A DNA stretch of 64,000 nt from Athripsodes cinereus (GCA_947579605.1 OX388311.1:29824951-29888950); one strand, 5' to 3'. Numbered from the stretch's first letter, positions 1-12,106 are shown. A program made the numbers and translations. Notes: generated by a model from the letters alone, not told the origin.

Positions 1-1450
1 CTTATTCTTCAGAGACATGCTAATAAGTGTATTTCACCTGACATAAATCATAGAAAACTAACTATAAAAAATTTATTCCATCTGATATTTTATTTATGAA
101 GATGGACAACACGCACACGTAGAAGTTTTATATACATAGATATTAACTAGAGTGTAGAACAAACCCCTCCAATGATAGTTGACCAATAAGAAATGAGATA
201 CTAAAAACTTTTTCAAGTGACTGATGAACTTATAAATAACAAATCTCACTACTGTATAAACACGCAAATTTTAAAGTTCTATTCAGGGGGGCGTTAAAAG
301 ATATCAAGGAATACGATTGCATTTTCGTAAAAACATTTGTTTTAAAATTAAAAAAAAAATCATCTGGTTGTCAATAGAGATCTGAAGATAGCTCTTACAA
401 AGACAACCTAGAACCAACCAACTGGTACGAAAAATGCAACCCCAAACATCTAATTATTGAGCTTCTTGTTCCTTGATCATTTTTCTGTACAGCTTATTAC
501 CGGACATGAGCAGCTAAGAGGTAAACTTTTTGAATTTGCCTTAACTGAGTTTTTTTGGAATCCTTCACCATATCACGCGTTGATTCTTTGTAAAGTTGGT
601 TGCCTTACGTATACCTACAATGTGTTGGTACCTAATATATGAGGGTTAAGAGTTATTGTCATGCTTCGACCTACTGCTCGGGGTTAACTGGTAACAATCA
701 CATGATTTTACGATATCTACCTACATATCTCTTTATCAAAGGGAAATTACATTATGTCAAGAATTTCCATTTTAGGTCGTCCCATTAAAACATTACATAC
801 TTAAGTAAATATGACTTCAGGAAACGCGATACTAAAATATACTTAAATTGAGACAGAATTTTGGTTGCCCGATAGTTTAACAGAAAAATGATGGGTACGA
901 GTACGAGTCCCATCTGGGGTAAATAATACAATAATGCAGCATATTTTTCCCTGTATTTATCATTAATTTATTTACTTATTTATTATATATTATAACGTGA
1001 ATGCAGTGGCTTAAAATAAAATAAATTCTACTGTATTTTTGAGATGCTTTGGCACGTAAACGACACTCAAATATTATCGAGAATATTATAATAAAAAATG
1101 CGGTGTCCTCTCTGGCACAATTGTCACGGTCGCCGGCCCTCCGTCTCACCATAATAAATAATGGATAGATTTTATGTGATAAATTTACATATGTACGTAG
1201 CTTCATACTATACACAGAATAACTTATAACACCACAAATATCGACATAGAGTAATATCTCTCCGCCATACAACATAAATGTATATCCGGCGACAATAAAC
1301 ATAATATTTCTATAAATTATGAACAAACCATAAAATTATGCATCATAATATTAAATTGTATCACCTATAATGACATACACCAGAGAAGATATCCAATGAT
1401 TGAAACAGCTCTTATTATCATATTCAATGCTTTCAAAAAATATGTCAAAT
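1..1450. other. unassigned AT-rich DNA
   Basis: I recognise no repeat family, exon or RNA gene here. The longest open frame (976-1326, minus, 116 codons) has no motif I know and an AT-driven composition, so I treat it as chance. Confidence 0.5.
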
Positions 1451-1568
1451 TTATGGAATTGTTACATGGAACCTCCAGTAAAGGAGGTCTCCAACTAAAA
1501 GGCAGGTATTTGTAAAACATTAAGGATGAGTCATTGGGCATCCTCAACTCAGCAGTAAGGAATGTCAC
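1451..1568 (+). repeat. TT-SINE relic (weak)
   Basis: In the plus direction the order 'ggaggtctccaact', 'aaaggcaggtatttgtaaaacat', 'ctcaactcagc' follows the first half of the TT-SINE consensus. It is very degraded. The assignment rests on order and spacing of short matches. Confidence 0.35.
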
Positions 1569-1595
1569 TCATCATGAATGTACATATGTCTATAC

Positions 1596-2090
1596 CAGAG
1601 GTTCTCAAACTTTTTTACTCATGGACCACTTTCAAAAATTTGCTGGTTCCGGTGGACCCCCTGTATTTCTACCCCCCCCCCCCTGTCGCTAAATTTTCTA
1701 AATGGTATAGGAATTTGAAATACTTCAAAAACTCCTCGGTTTTCTTACAGAATATTTTCTCACAGTACCTACATACCTTTTTCTACAATGTAACGGGTAT
1801 TCGTACCGACTATTGTTTATGTCAATTGTTTAAATTTCTTCACCCCCCTGTCGCCGAATTTTCAAAATAGTATAGGAATTTGAAATATTTTCAAAACTCC
1901 TGGGTTTTCTTAAAGAATATTTTCTCCCAGTACCTTTTTCTACAATGCAATGTACCGGGTATTTATACCTAGGTACTATTGTTTTACAAAATATCCGATA
2001 CTTAACTATGGATTCGTAGACCCCCTTTTACAACTCGTGGACCCCTGGGGGTTCACCAGGGGTCCACCTGGACCACTTTGGAAATCACTG
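1596..2090. mobile_element. hAT-A: non-autonomous hAT-type element
   Basis: The left end reads CAGAGGTTCTCAAAC. The right end, reverse-complemented, reads CAGTGATTTCCAAAG, and both then carry 'tggtcca/ggtggacccc' sequence. CAG-type ends are usual for hAT transposons. The flanking 8-mers are gtctatac (1588-1595) and gtcaatac (2091-2098), an 8-bp target duplication with one mismatch, as hAT transposases make. There is no transposase. The interior is two imperfect direct copies (about 1664-1800 and 1831-1963) of a module that begins with a run of C followed by 'gtcgc(c/t)(g/a)aattttc' and contains 'ggtataggaatttgaaata', 'ctc(c/g)ggttttctta' and 'agaatattttctc'. The same module occurs in hAT-B and hAT-C. 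The element depends on a transposase encoded elsewhere. Confidence 0.82.
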
Positions 2091-2111
2091 GTCAATACCA
2101 TTACGAAATAT

Positions 2112-2350
2112 CTTACAAGTAGGGTAATCAGTAGACTACTTACATGTGATCAACATGCAAATTGTCCTCTCTGTGCCAGTTAAAATGCGAGACATTCAGG
2201 ACGGGTAGCATGCCCCATCGTTAAATGTCTTAAGTGATTTGCCACCCATCCTAAATGTCTCTTATTTCAATGATACAGAGAAGACGACTGCATGTTTATT
2301 ACAACATACATAAAATATACTTACTCCCCCACTTTGTGAGATATGCCAGT
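2112..2350. repeat. two TT-SINE pieces, tail-out inverted pair
   Basis: 2112-2222 matches the TT-SINE 3' half in minus orientation (pieces 'aagtagggtaatcagtagac', 'acatgcaaattgtcctctct', 'gacattcaggacgggt'). 2225-2350 matches the same half in plus orientation ('gccacccatcctaaatgtct', 'agaagacgactgcatgttt', 'ccccactttgtgagatatgcc'). The pieces face each other and could fold into a long hairpin. The 5' halves are missing from both. Confidence 0.7.
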
Positions 2351-3414
2351 TGATGTGTAGTAATATCATAATATGTTAATCTCTGATTGGGGTTAATAGA
2401 AATGGGTCAAATTTCATTAATCCATCACAGCGCAATAATTATACCTACTATTAGTTTTTGTATCGCCTGACCTACATTTTACATTACGCATTATTCAATA
2501 TAGGTACCTACTATACAGTTGACTAAACTATTGGTAGGTACACACAATCTTGTGATAGCCCATATGAGAATATACCTACGTATTACCGTGTAAGTACGTA
2601 CATAATAATATAATAAGCTTAGTAGTAAAATCTTCTTGATGCGGACAAGTTGGTCGCATTTTAAAGTTGTATTTAATGTCTTTGTTGAAGTGATCAGGTT
2701 TTTTAATTTATAGATTTATTTTAGGATTTAAATTTATTACTAAGATTTCTTTCAGTCACATAAAGATAAGTACATCACTAAACAAGAGACACAACAACAA
2801 CAACAACCATAGACAACCGACAATACTCATTCGTCAAACTTACCAGCTTATCAGAAGACATGCCCTCCAATTCCAGGATATCTTAGAAGTCAAGGGACTC
2901 ATATTTATCCACTTTTATAAGCAAAACTTTTATCATCGCAGGCAGACTCAAAAAGAAAGACAAAACAATAAACTGATGGCCAAAATACTTTAATATATTC
3001 AATAGCAATTCACAAGTCATTGTTAAGAGATGAATACACATTTATGTATAAAGCCTTATTCCCATTTTCATTTCTGTTGTTCAGTCCCGTTTAATTCATT
3101 TATATCAAGTATTTTGAAGCTCAGTTGAAAGGTGGCATCTCACTGTAGGTATCCATTAATTAAATTATTATTAATCATGCCGTTTATTATTACTATTCTA
3201 GTCCACAACTTAACAGGACTTGTATTATATCCTTGTAATATTTTTGAAAAAATAAATTTAAAATAAACTGGAAGATTATAAAAATTATATAATCAATGTT
3301 CTGGTTTTGTAGGTACCTATATTTCTATAAATTTTATCCATACTATGGTGTTCTAGGATTACCATAGATAAAAATAATGGAATAAATGAATAAATTATGA
3401 GTGCAGGTTGAGTA
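2351..3414. other. unassigned DNA with short (ACA)n run
   Basis: The only structure I see is an imperfect CAA/ACA microsatellite at about 2790-2808. Confidence 0.5.
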
Positions 3415-3418
3415 GGAT

Positions 3419-3780
3419 GTTTTTTTTTTTTTAGATATTTATTTTTTTATTTTATTTATTCTTAAGGGACACATGCAGTTCAACCAAACAAATATTAACA
3501 TTCATATTTCTTTATCAAACAAACCAATCAAGGTCCCGCAAATAACCTTAAATCAAAAACAAAAAACAAGAAAAAAACCATGAAAACAAATAGTTAAAAA
3601 TTTCACTTCTATAGAATTTATAATAATTAAAATAATTAAAATAGTTTAAATTAAGAATTGATCGAATCTCTGTTTGTAGTTGCTTGTGATTGTGTGTATT
3701 ATTTCTGTTCATATGTATTTTCAAATGTTTTGTAATAATGATGAATAAATGAAAAAAAAAAAAAAAATGCAGGAACATTT
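3419..3780 (-). mobile_element. probable LINE 3' untranslated tail
   Basis: On the minus strand this stretch ends in 'aagaataaataaaataaaa' followed by A-runs at 3419-3450. This is the layout of a 5'-truncated LINE with its poly-A end at the left. No reverse transcriptase coding remains. The 76-codon open frame inside it (3548-3778) is low-complexity F/I/N sequence, not a protein. Confidence 0.35.
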
Positions 3781-3812
3781 TATATTTATTTATTTATTTA
3801 TTTATTTATTTC
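3780..3812. repeat. (TATT)n microsatellite
   Basis: About eight tandem TTTA units are directly visible. The run may be the reverse complement of a LINE-type (AAAT)n tail for the sequence to its right. Confidence 0.85.
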
Positions 3813-4084
3813 ACAATCCACGGCGTGAGCCTTTTACATGTTCAAGAATAAATAATACACAAATCAAATATCTCATTCACAACACAGTTGGAAAACAAGA
3901 ATTAACAAAACACAAAAGAGAATTATTTCATAACAATAATAATTTAAGTCAAATCATAAAATATTGGAGTGTCAGTACAGAATGTCAATGAAATGTTTAG
4001 TATTTAATATGTCAAGATTCAAAATTGCAATAATGTGGGAGATGTCATGTAGATAGAAGAAAAAAAAAATAAAAAAAAAAAATA

Positions 4085-4149
4085 TTGATTGTTTGTTTGT
4101 GTTTGAAGTATGTGTTTTTTATTGAATAAATATATTTGAATTTGAAAAA
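4085..4149 (+). mobile_element. LINE 3' tail, same family as 58437-58500
   Basis: The order 'attgattgtttgttt', 'gtatgtgttttttattgaat', 'aaatatatttgaatttga' recurs almost unchanged at 58437-58500, where it lies downstream of a recognisable LINE C-terminus. This copy is therefore a 5'-truncated tail of that LINE. Confidence 0.6.
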
Positions 4150-4381
4150 AAAGCATTGAATTGACGCAGTTCAACAACCTGAAATGATTTCAATTCCATA
4201 AACAATATTTGTCTAGTTATATACATTATTTGAAAACTCGTACATAACAAAAATGTAATCAAATAAATTTAATCCCGTGAATTAGCACGTCAAAAAAATA
4301 ATTTCAATGTTATATTTCTATGTATGTATATTGTATAAAATACCAAATGGTAACATACAGAAAGATTAACAGACTTCTATT

Positions 4382-4535
4382 TCCTATGCATACCATCACG
4401 GCATTAAAAAAATAAGACACTCAGAATGAGTAGCATAACGATGTTTTATCGAATATCGAATACCTGTCCCTTTTACAGGACATTCGAGAGTAGAAAAAAA
4501 AGTAATTCATTGTCGGGGACTCCAGGCAACAACTG
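4382..4535 (-). repeat. TT-SINE copy, internally deleted
   Basis: The left edge 'taccatcacggcat' is the complement of the family's 3' end. The middle is shortened. 'acctgtcccttttacaggac' and 'ttgtcggggactccaggcaac' match the 5' half. Confidence 0.65.
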
Positions 4536-4996
4536 TATACTTATAACATAATCAAACATATTTCATTTTACTATGCGTTTAAAAATATTTAAAACTATTC
4601 CTATTGTATTCTTCACATGCCCATCTACCCGTTAGCGAATGATTTTGGAAAAAATCTTACCAGACAACAAATGTTGTATTATTTGTAATGAAATGAATCA
4701 CAGTTCACAGTATAGACTTCCTCAACAAACAATAAATAAACACTTAAAGAGTTGTATTGTATCTATACAAAAACAGCTGTTGTAACAAAAATAATATAAT
4801 AATATGTAGTTCTGATATAAATAAATAAAGTGAAACACATGTAACACGGCCAACGGGTGCATTGAATAAAAATTATTGTAGTGTTGTGTACTGCATCCTG
4901 TTACAACATATATAGGAGTGAGTTGAAAGTATTGTCGGTAAGTATGGAATGCTGTAAGTACCTACATAGATTCTTGCATTATTTAATTCGCTTTAT

Positions 4997-5215
4997 AGAC
5001 AGCTAGTGTAGTGCCAATTTAATAACGCTCTTGCTTCCGAGTCACAAGATCTCGGGTTCGATTCTCGTTCAAAAATGAAAAATCAACTTTTTCAGATCAT
5101 CCTGGATCAGCGATAAACTCGTCCTCTGTATATTGATTGTATTTAATTTGAATGTATACCTTCTATGTAATTGTTTGTAATAAATGTACTGTAAAAAATT
5201 AATAAAATAAATAAA
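4997..5215 (+). repeat. tRNA-derived SINE with RTE-like LINE tail
   Basis: The head has a pol III B-box match (GGTTCGATTCTC, starting about 5054) preceded by 'ttccgagtcacaagatctcg', as in a tRNA-related region. The 3' part reads 'gcgataaactcgtcctctgt', then 'atattgattgtatttaat', and ends in A/T-rich 'aataaaataaataaat'. The same 3' sequence stands alone at 53910-53965 as a LINE tail, so this SINE carries a LINE-derived 3' end. It is not a tRNA gene: the acceptor and anticodon arms do not fold as one. Confidence 0.7.
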
Positions 5216-6045
5216 TCAGGGTCATACATGCACATACATTTTAGTGCACTATATACGTGTTTGTAACCATTAGGTATACATGATTCATGTCTTAGTTTCG
5301 AACTAGCTTGCCTCATCGCTGAATTGTAGATATTAATATTATTGTCTTATACATGAGGCTTTACGAATACACCTGCCTTCTATTTTCTACTCCATATCAA
5401 TTTATCTATGGTTTCAACATGCATTCTCATAATTTACTTGTATTCCCAGTACCTAATATATGTTACATATATATGTAAAAAAATATAACACGTAACGAGT
5501 TTGTATGGATTAACATAATATGTAGTAGGTATATTCTCTTTAGCCCGTCAGGCGCCATACTGTTATTTTTGACAAACGGCTTTCAATTTTTCATAAACAA
5601 AGGAAATGTGATACTAAAACACACTCACATACTCAAACACAAACACATACATAGAGAGGTAGGTACATAATATGATTATAACTTGTTACTTGGTAGTAGG
5701 GAGATGTATGAATTATGAGAAGAGGTTTGTGGGAAATTTGTTATACTTACTTTCTGTAATAGAGTGTATGTGAAATATGATAAGACAGACTTGAAACTAT
5801 GCTCATAAAAATATAAGTGCTTAGTGTATCTAGACTAGACCTTATCAAGAAGAAAATGTTCACATATAATGAATATACAGATCATCTTCTCTGTATCATT
5901 AAAAATTAAAGCGTTTCAAAGTGGTAGAAAAGCTCTAAAAATAAATACACTTAAGTAGATTTGTGAAATATCCCATAAAATTTGAAAACCGCTTTCAAGA
6001 TTAATTTATAAAAAATCTCTTACTTTCTATCATCTATACTATTAC
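5216..6045. other. unassigned DNA
   Basis: A short CA-rich stretch near 5620-5655 is the only pattern noted. Confidence 0.5.
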
Positions 6046-6135
6046 GACATTTCCCAAGTAGAGTAGCCAATAGACTTACTGCATTTATTAAACACGTAAC
6101 TCATCCAATTCATGACAAAAGCGCCAAAATGCCAT
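6046..6135 (-). repeat. TT-SINE 3' fragment (degenerate)
   Basis: 'tactattacgacatttccca', 'agtagagtagccaatagac' and 'actgcatttattaaacac' follow the family's 3' third in minus orientation. The rest is lost. Confidence 0.5.
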
Positions 6136-7221
6136 ATGCATAAAAAGTATGCCTACCAACCTTTAATGGGATATCCGAATACTTATATAAAAAGTCCTAT
6201 TGATTGTCTGAAGCTCCACAGAGCATTTGCATAGATAGATACGCAGATAACGTAATGTGATATTTTACATAACTCTACGACTCTACACCCTTCAATAAAA
6301 CTTCAAATAACGGAACTTTTCATTAGAAATGACAGTGGAGAAATGTAGTCAGAAAGTAGTTACATAAAGACATTACATTTTATACTGAGATTATATTCAT
6401 TTCGCAATACTCAACTCCCATTCTATGTTGTAGATATCTTGTCATAATAACGGCGTGTAAACGTACCTGATTAACTGGTGGAAATAATCGTTAAGGACTC
6501 GATAACTTACCGTAAATGATCCGGGATAATTTAGAATATAAGGAAAGAACTTAAAGAGTTAACTTTGTTTAATGTATTTGAACGTAACTTTTGAGAAAAT
6601 AATAACTTTCTTACTATTCCTTGCACGATTCTATACTGTTTATATTACGAGTGACAAAATTTCGTTAATAGTTTTATGTTAAAACGTGAAATACGTATTA
6701 TATTATTATTGTATTAAAGAACTATGTGTTGTTAAAGTATATTTATATTACTTCAATTGTGGCTATCACTCCATCTGCAAAAATTCTGAAAATTCAGATT
6801 AAATACTAATCCAACAATACTTAAAACATCAATTTGATACATCTTTTAGAAAGATTATACATAAAGATTGAAAAAAAATGTTTGTTAATTTTATTAACTT
6901 GAGCAGCTAAATATTGATCGTATGATATTTATTGTTTAATGACATGTAAATCATTATAAAACTGTTTGGTACATGAACTTTGAGTGATGGAAAGGTTGCG
7001 ACTGTCATGTCAGTCATTGTTAATTTTATACAATAAATAAATGTATTAGAATATCACCTGCTGAAGCAGTAATATGTATACAACATGTCTCCTGGTAAAT
7101 ATCATTATTATGTATGATAATATGTTCATGTTACCAACTCACCACACGTCCACACTTTCAGCTATTTACTCATAACCCTTCTCCTTCAAATATTATTACA
7201 CTGGGTAGGTACTGCAGCTTT
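6136..7221. other. unassigned AT-rich DNA
   Basis: No open frame, hairpin or family match that I can support. Confidence 0.5.
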
Positions 7222-7556
7222 TAAACCCGGAGTTTTCAGAACACAATAGGTCTTTTAACTTTTGTTTAATGTGTCCTGTTAAAGCTAAGTATTCGTAACA
7301 CATAACGAATAATACATCTAACATCTTCAGTTCAACGATGAATTACACCACCCACATTAAGGGTTGCACCCTCCCTCACCCATAGATATATAAACAAATA
7401 TACAAATAAATCTTTACTGGTCAAATTAAGAATAAATATACAATAAATGCACAAAAGGATCATTAAAATAATATGGACCAAAGGGCGGTATTTATACTAC
7501 CCATCCTGCAGACAACTAGACCGCTGACTACTCCGCTAGAGAGAAATGCCGAATGA
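7222..7556 (+). repeat. TT-SINE copy interrupted by ~130 bp
   Basis: 7222-7370 matches the 5' two thirds ('ttttaatgtgtcctgttaaa', 'gtattcgtaacacat', 'tcttcagttcaacgatga', 'caccacccaca'). 7495-7556 matches the 3' part ('cgctgactactccgctagag', 'aaatgccg') and ends in a GAAT-type repeat. The ~125 bp between them does not match the family and may be a small insertion. Confidence 0.55.
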
Positions 7557-8039
7557 ATGAATGAACATGAAAATATGTGTGTATAAATATACAAATATAT
7601 CAGACAAGTTACAGCATTGCCCACAAATGGGAAAGTCAGTGCACCCAGTGTATGTTTGTATTACTTATAAGAATTGAAAATCTTTAATGTCTATTATACG
7701 ATGTCTTACGACTATTTGCTATTGGGAAATGTTTGAATGGGCGACCGGAATAGCAAATATTCACATGTGAACAGTCTGCATTATTTTTACCAGTATTATA
7801 TTCTTGTAACTAACTCGTCCTCGTCGCCTGGGGGATAACCATCCCCAATTAACCCTTTCAGTGACAGCTGACGGTAGGGATGAAAATACGGAAATGTAAC
7901 TATTCATTTGTACGTAAAATATAAACATTTTTATGACTAAATACGTACACACTTTTCAATAAAAAATGAAGCATTTTTTAATTTTCATTTATTTTTCTCA
8001 TCACCATTATTTTCCTTAATGTTCCATGCATATTTATCA

Positions 8040-8225
8040 TATTTAATACAATCGGTATAGGTGACAAACCTCATCGCTGAATATAAGATGTAAAATATCT
8101 TTATTATTTCGAGCAACTGCCATTTATAGGACACTCGAATGTTACGGAAAAGAGTGAGAGACCAACTCCTTGTCGGGTGCTCCACGGAACGCGACTTTTA
8201 CAGGGCACTCAAAAACTTACAAAAA
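8040..8225 (-). repeat. TT-SINE, 5' two thirds
   Basis: The copy shows 'gtgacaaacctcatcgctga', 'tttataggacactcgaatg', 'aaaagagtgagagaccaac' and 'gggtgctccacggaac'. The 3' end with its tail is missing. A few bases beyond the 5' end there is a second 'tttacagggcactcaaaaac' match, so the head is partly duplicated. Confidence 0.75.
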
Positions 8226-8844
8226 AGGGAGAAGATCTATTAAAAAAAAATTAAATTGAATGTACAAGCAAAAAAAATATTTCATTCACATTCGAAAACG
8301 ACATTATGAAACAGGAAGATTTAAAGTAATTTACAGTGATATACTACAAATGGTTCCATGTAACTCTCAAGAGTGAAAAGGACCTTGAGGTCTAAGACAA
8401 AAAATAATCTTAATCATTGCAAAGCTTACAGTAAAGTCCCCCAAAATGAGAAGATTTATTGTTGGGCAATATTTTGAACACTGTGTGAGCAGAATGAGTA
8501 ATTCAGTACCTACTTACAACGTTCAATTTTAGATGATCAACCATGGTGAACAATTCACCTTGTACGAATAAATAGAAGAGGCGATTGTTAACCTAATGCG
8601 GTTGAACTTTTAATCGATCCCTTATTTTCATCTTCCAGCTGTTGATCTTCATCACCTTCAAGACAAGTATATTATAGTTTATTGCGAAGACAATCAAACT
8701 TATCTTGATTCATTTCAAAATAAATCATACATGGTACGATAAATATTTATTCATGTTATTACTTCCTCTTCATTGTAGAAAAATACCTACATATATATTT
8801 ATGTGTAAACACAACAGAAAAATGCAATACGCCTGTTAATCAGA

Positions 8845-8895
8845 ATATTGCGATTTCTTACAACTAACCCAATTTTTTTCGGAGAAACATTAAGA
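8845..8895 (-). mobile_element. RTE-like LINE tail fragment
   Basis: The plus-strand 'gcgatttcttacaactaaccc' is the complement of the 'gggttagtt-gaaga-atcgc' tail seen at 29604-29650, 42728-42775 and 53881-53915. Confidence 0.45.
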
Positions 8896-9224
8896 GACGA
8901 TAAAACCAAAACCAGTTTCAAATACACATCACTATAATACTCATATATTCTTTATTACTTAACGGTCGATTTACTGAATTTTATTTCAGAAAATATGGTT
9001 TGACGAATCGTGGAAACAGTCACAAAAAATAAAACTATAAAAAATTCAGCCCTTTTATGACACACCAACTGCATAATTGTTATTTCGATTTTTTTAATCA
9101 ACAATCTGCCTTCTGTTTTCCAATTAATTTTAAGTCCCTAAAGTCTTCATGGCTAGATGAAAGTAATCACTTGAAAGTGATAATCTCATCACTGCATATC
9201 GTCCCAGTATTTTAAATTTTGTAT

Positions 9225-9290
9225 TATTTTGTTAACATTTTTATGTAATGATGATGTGCAAAAAGAATAAAATAAATAAGTTAGTGACTT
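9225..9290 (+). mobile_element. LINE 3' tail, 'gatgatgtgcaaa' family
   Basis: 'atgatgatgtgcaaaaagaa' followed by 'taaaataaataag' occurs here, at 19270-19305 and at 56521-56555. A constant sequence followed by an A/T simple tail in three places indicates the 3' end of one LINE family. Confidence 0.5.
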
Positions 9291-10079
9291 GTTGTTTGTT
9301 GTTTTAACTTTATTTGAAAATTTATAAATCGCTGAACAGGCGATTCCAGTTGTTCAATAAAACATTGAACCATGTGTAGACATAATAAATAAGTGGCGAC
9401 CACAAGTCAAAGATGAAATGATATCGTTCAATTTATCCCATATTACCAAAACGTATTTGAAATGAAAACAGAATTCTATGTAGATATAGATACACAAGCT
9501 TTCTACTTCTTTACCATTTCAATGATTATATCACTTTTTTTAGAAAACAATGAAAAACGTACGATTGTTTGAAGATAAAGCCATATCAGTTACGATTTAT
9601 TTTTTCTGAAAAAACCAAGAAATCAACCCCTGAACGTTGAATGGTATCCATAGAAGGGTGACCTAATGGAATAATTTGTTGTGAACTGAATGCAAATGGT
9701 TCGTGATTCGATGACATGGAGAGAAATTGTGAGGGAGCATAGCATATTCTCATTCGAATATGGAATAAAAACATTCCATATTAGTTGAAAGCAACCTTAT
9801 AACGCAATGATAAATGCATTTCCATAAACCTATGTACATATAATATTCAATTTTTCATCAAACAGGTATAAAAATTTAACAAAAAATATTAGGCACGCAT
9901 ACATATGGAGGTTACGAGTAAAATCTCCTTATTATATTTCAAGTCATTTTATAGAACATCGAACAAAATGAGAAAACTTAAGATATAAAACTTTCTTTAC
10001 ATATGCCATTCGGAAATCTAAAACAACTTTCGACACATCGGAAATGCGTATCATATTATAGGTATTGTTTGTGGGTGTA
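9291..10079. other. unassigned DNA upstream of LINE-A end
   Basis: A 62-codon minus frame (9586-9774) has no motif that I recognise. Nothing else is evident. Confidence 0.5.
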
Positions 10080-10930
10080 TATATAATGAGTTACAATCCA
10101 TTGTATTGGTCTGCAACGAGTTTGGTTTTTCTTCTCCATTCGTCTCTATTCTCAGCCAGTCTTTTCAGCTCTACGTATTAGCCACAGTTCATGTCCCTCT
10201 TCAGTTGGTCCATATATGCGTCTCTTGGTCGGCCTCTGCCATTTGTCCCCTCGGTCTTACCCTCCGCGATGGCGATGAGTAGTCCTGGGTGCCTGATGTT
10301 GTGGCCAATCCAGTTAGCTCGTTGTTGGCTGATTCTCTTAAGGAGTTGCCTTTTTTCGCCTACCCTGGTTAATACTTCTTCGTTTCCGACGTGCTCCGAC
10401 CAATGGATCTTAAGCATGCGTCTGTAGCACCACATTTCAAAGGCCGCCAACCGTCCGCTTTCGCTCTTGCTGATGGTCCATGTCTCACAACCATAAAGCA
10501 GAATGCTCCATACAAAGGCTTTAGTAAGGTTCTTCCTTACGGTTAAGTCAATATTTGGGGATTCCAATATCTTCGATTTTTTGTTAAAGGCAATCCTTGC
10601 CTGGTTTATTCTGCTTACAATTTCTGCTTTGGAGCGTCCATCCTGGTTTATTCTGCTGCCCAGGTACACGAATTCACTTACTTGTTTGATGCACACTCCA
10701 TTTATGGCAATGTTCGCAGTCGCTTCCTCTCTTCCAACGACCATACATTTTGTTTTTTCTTTATTTATTTTCATGTTGTACTTTGACAACAGTATACTTT
10801 CCATTTTTCCTAGGGCTTCGTTCAGCTCCATCTCGGAGTCTGCGAGCAGTGCTATGTCGTCAGCATATCTTATCATGTCGACCTTTTTCCCATGTGGGTG
10901 TATTGATAACAAAAACGAAAAGGTTTTCAC
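10080..10930 (-). mobile_element. LINE-A: 5'-truncated non-LTR reverse transcriptase
   Basis: The minus frame from 10930 to 10178 encodes the C-terminal half of a LINE reverse transcriptase. IRYADDIALLADS (from residue 20) holds the YADD catalytic motif of RT. It is followed by INKEKTKCMVV, FVYLGSRINQDG, a SRINQARIAF segment, LLYGCETWTI and the typical C-terminal RANWIGHNIRHPGLL. Upstream of about 10895 the similarity stops, so the copy is 5'-truncated by roughly the endonuclease and the N-terminal RT. The first ~14 residues of the frame are flanking sequence. A TAA at 10178-10180 ends the frame early: codons continue in phase to 10096-10100 (YVELKRLAENRDEWRRKTKL), and the copy at 59609-59611 has TCA there. 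RT would act in the ribonucleoprotein that copies element RNA at a nicked target; this copy cannot. The clade is unresolved (RTE-like). Confidence 0.88.
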
Positions 10931-11272
10931 TTAAAAAGGTGAATATATCCATAATATATAATCTAATGCTAAAGTTGCCATGCCATGCCATGCCACTTGT
11001 CCGAAAATTCTCCATAGTTTTCAAAATATTTAAGGCAAAAAAAGAAAAAAAAAACATAAATAATTTTGCTATTCGATGATTAATAATAAAGTTAGAAAAA
11101 TCAAATAAAATTTCCCGCCAGCAGGGTAACCAGCAAAGTAATATTAATATGAATAGATAACTTAAAATACCAATCTATCTCTAACAATAACATCAAAGCA
11201 TATTACATAGGGGTGGCTAATAAGCGCGGAGGGGCCTTTGAACCGTAAACATGAAAATTTAAACATTCACAA

Positions 11273-11372
11273 TTGGTGGCATACCTCATAGTTGAATTGA
11301 GGATTTCAAATGCCTTATTTGTGATGCATTAAGAAAACCTGGGACACTCATAAACTTTCAATATTCTAATAG
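11273..11372 (-). repeat. TT-SINE internal fragment
   Basis: 'ggtggcatacctcatagttg', 'aaatgccttatttgtgatg' and 'acctgggacactcataaac' follow the family's 5' half in minus orientation. Confidence 0.6.
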
Positions 11373-11699
11373 TTACTATGGTTTATATTTTTCTTTATCC
11401 GCTTCATGCCTTACTTAAGGTGACGAAAGGAAATAATTAGGTTGTCTAAATTCTTTTTGAGTAAATCATGAAAAGTCTATTTATTATTGAGCAATACAAA
11501 AAGCTTAGAAAATAAATAGCAAAAGGATAATAATACGAACGTAACAAAATAATAAATATCCTAAAACACGCGAGTTCGTAATCAGCTTCCATGCGTCAAT
11601 ACAATGAAAACTTTAGGCTCCATCAAGTTACAGCTTATTCATGACACGTCGGCGTCGCGTCGTTTTAAAAAGAAAAGCATTTAATAACAATGAGAATGG

Positions 11700-11898
11700 G
11701 TCTACCTCTTTTTTCTGCAAGTTTTCGACAATCACGTAAATAGCAGGGTTTCGTAAAACATCACGAATCAGACACTTAACATCTTCAATTATTCTGCGAT
11801 TGATTTGCCCATTCTAGATATTATAGCTTATAATGCCACGTAGAGGACAACTAGCACGTTTTTTACAAACAGTTGGTCTACTGGCTACCCTACTTTTG
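11700..11898 (+). repeat. TT-SINE, near complete but degraded
   Basis: 'gcaagttttcgacaatc', 'gcagggtttcgtaaaacatc', 'catcttcaattattctgcga', 'cacgtagaggacaact' and 'ttggtctactggctacccta' occur in the family order. The last bases and tail are cut at the start of the next repeat. Confidence 0.7.
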
Positions 11899-12106
11899 TA
11901 ATTTTTTTTTTTTCATAAATACACAGTAGGTAAACATTGATATTACAATAACAAAATAATATTACACATAGTTAAATGTTCCCTCCATAAGCAACCAAAT
12001 GTTTATGCGGAGGGCATGCATGCGGTGTACATTGATATTATAATGTTTTGATTTGGAACATTGTAACCAATGTACAGTGAAGAATAAAATAAATAAATAT
12101 CCCGCA
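11899..12106 (+). mobile_element. LINE 3' end, 'accaatgta' tail family
   Basis: The 3' edge 'gtaaccaatgtacagtgaag' plus 'aataaaataaataaata' recurs at 19070-19125 ('gttaccaatgtatagtgaag' plus AATAAAATAAA repeats). A constant sequence with an A-rich simple tail suggests the 3' end of one LINE. No coding is left. Confidence 0.5.

Noticed and set aside
976..1326. 116-codon minus open frame as a gene
   Set aside because: No motif or signal that I recognise, AT-driven composition, and no exon or promoter context.
1671..1683. poly-C run as an assembly error
   Set aside because: Runs at the same module position occur in hAT-A (twice) and hAT-B, so they belong to the module.
10503..11079. plus-strand frames of 109-143 codons
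   Set aside because: They are antisense shadows of the LINE-A reverse transcriptase.
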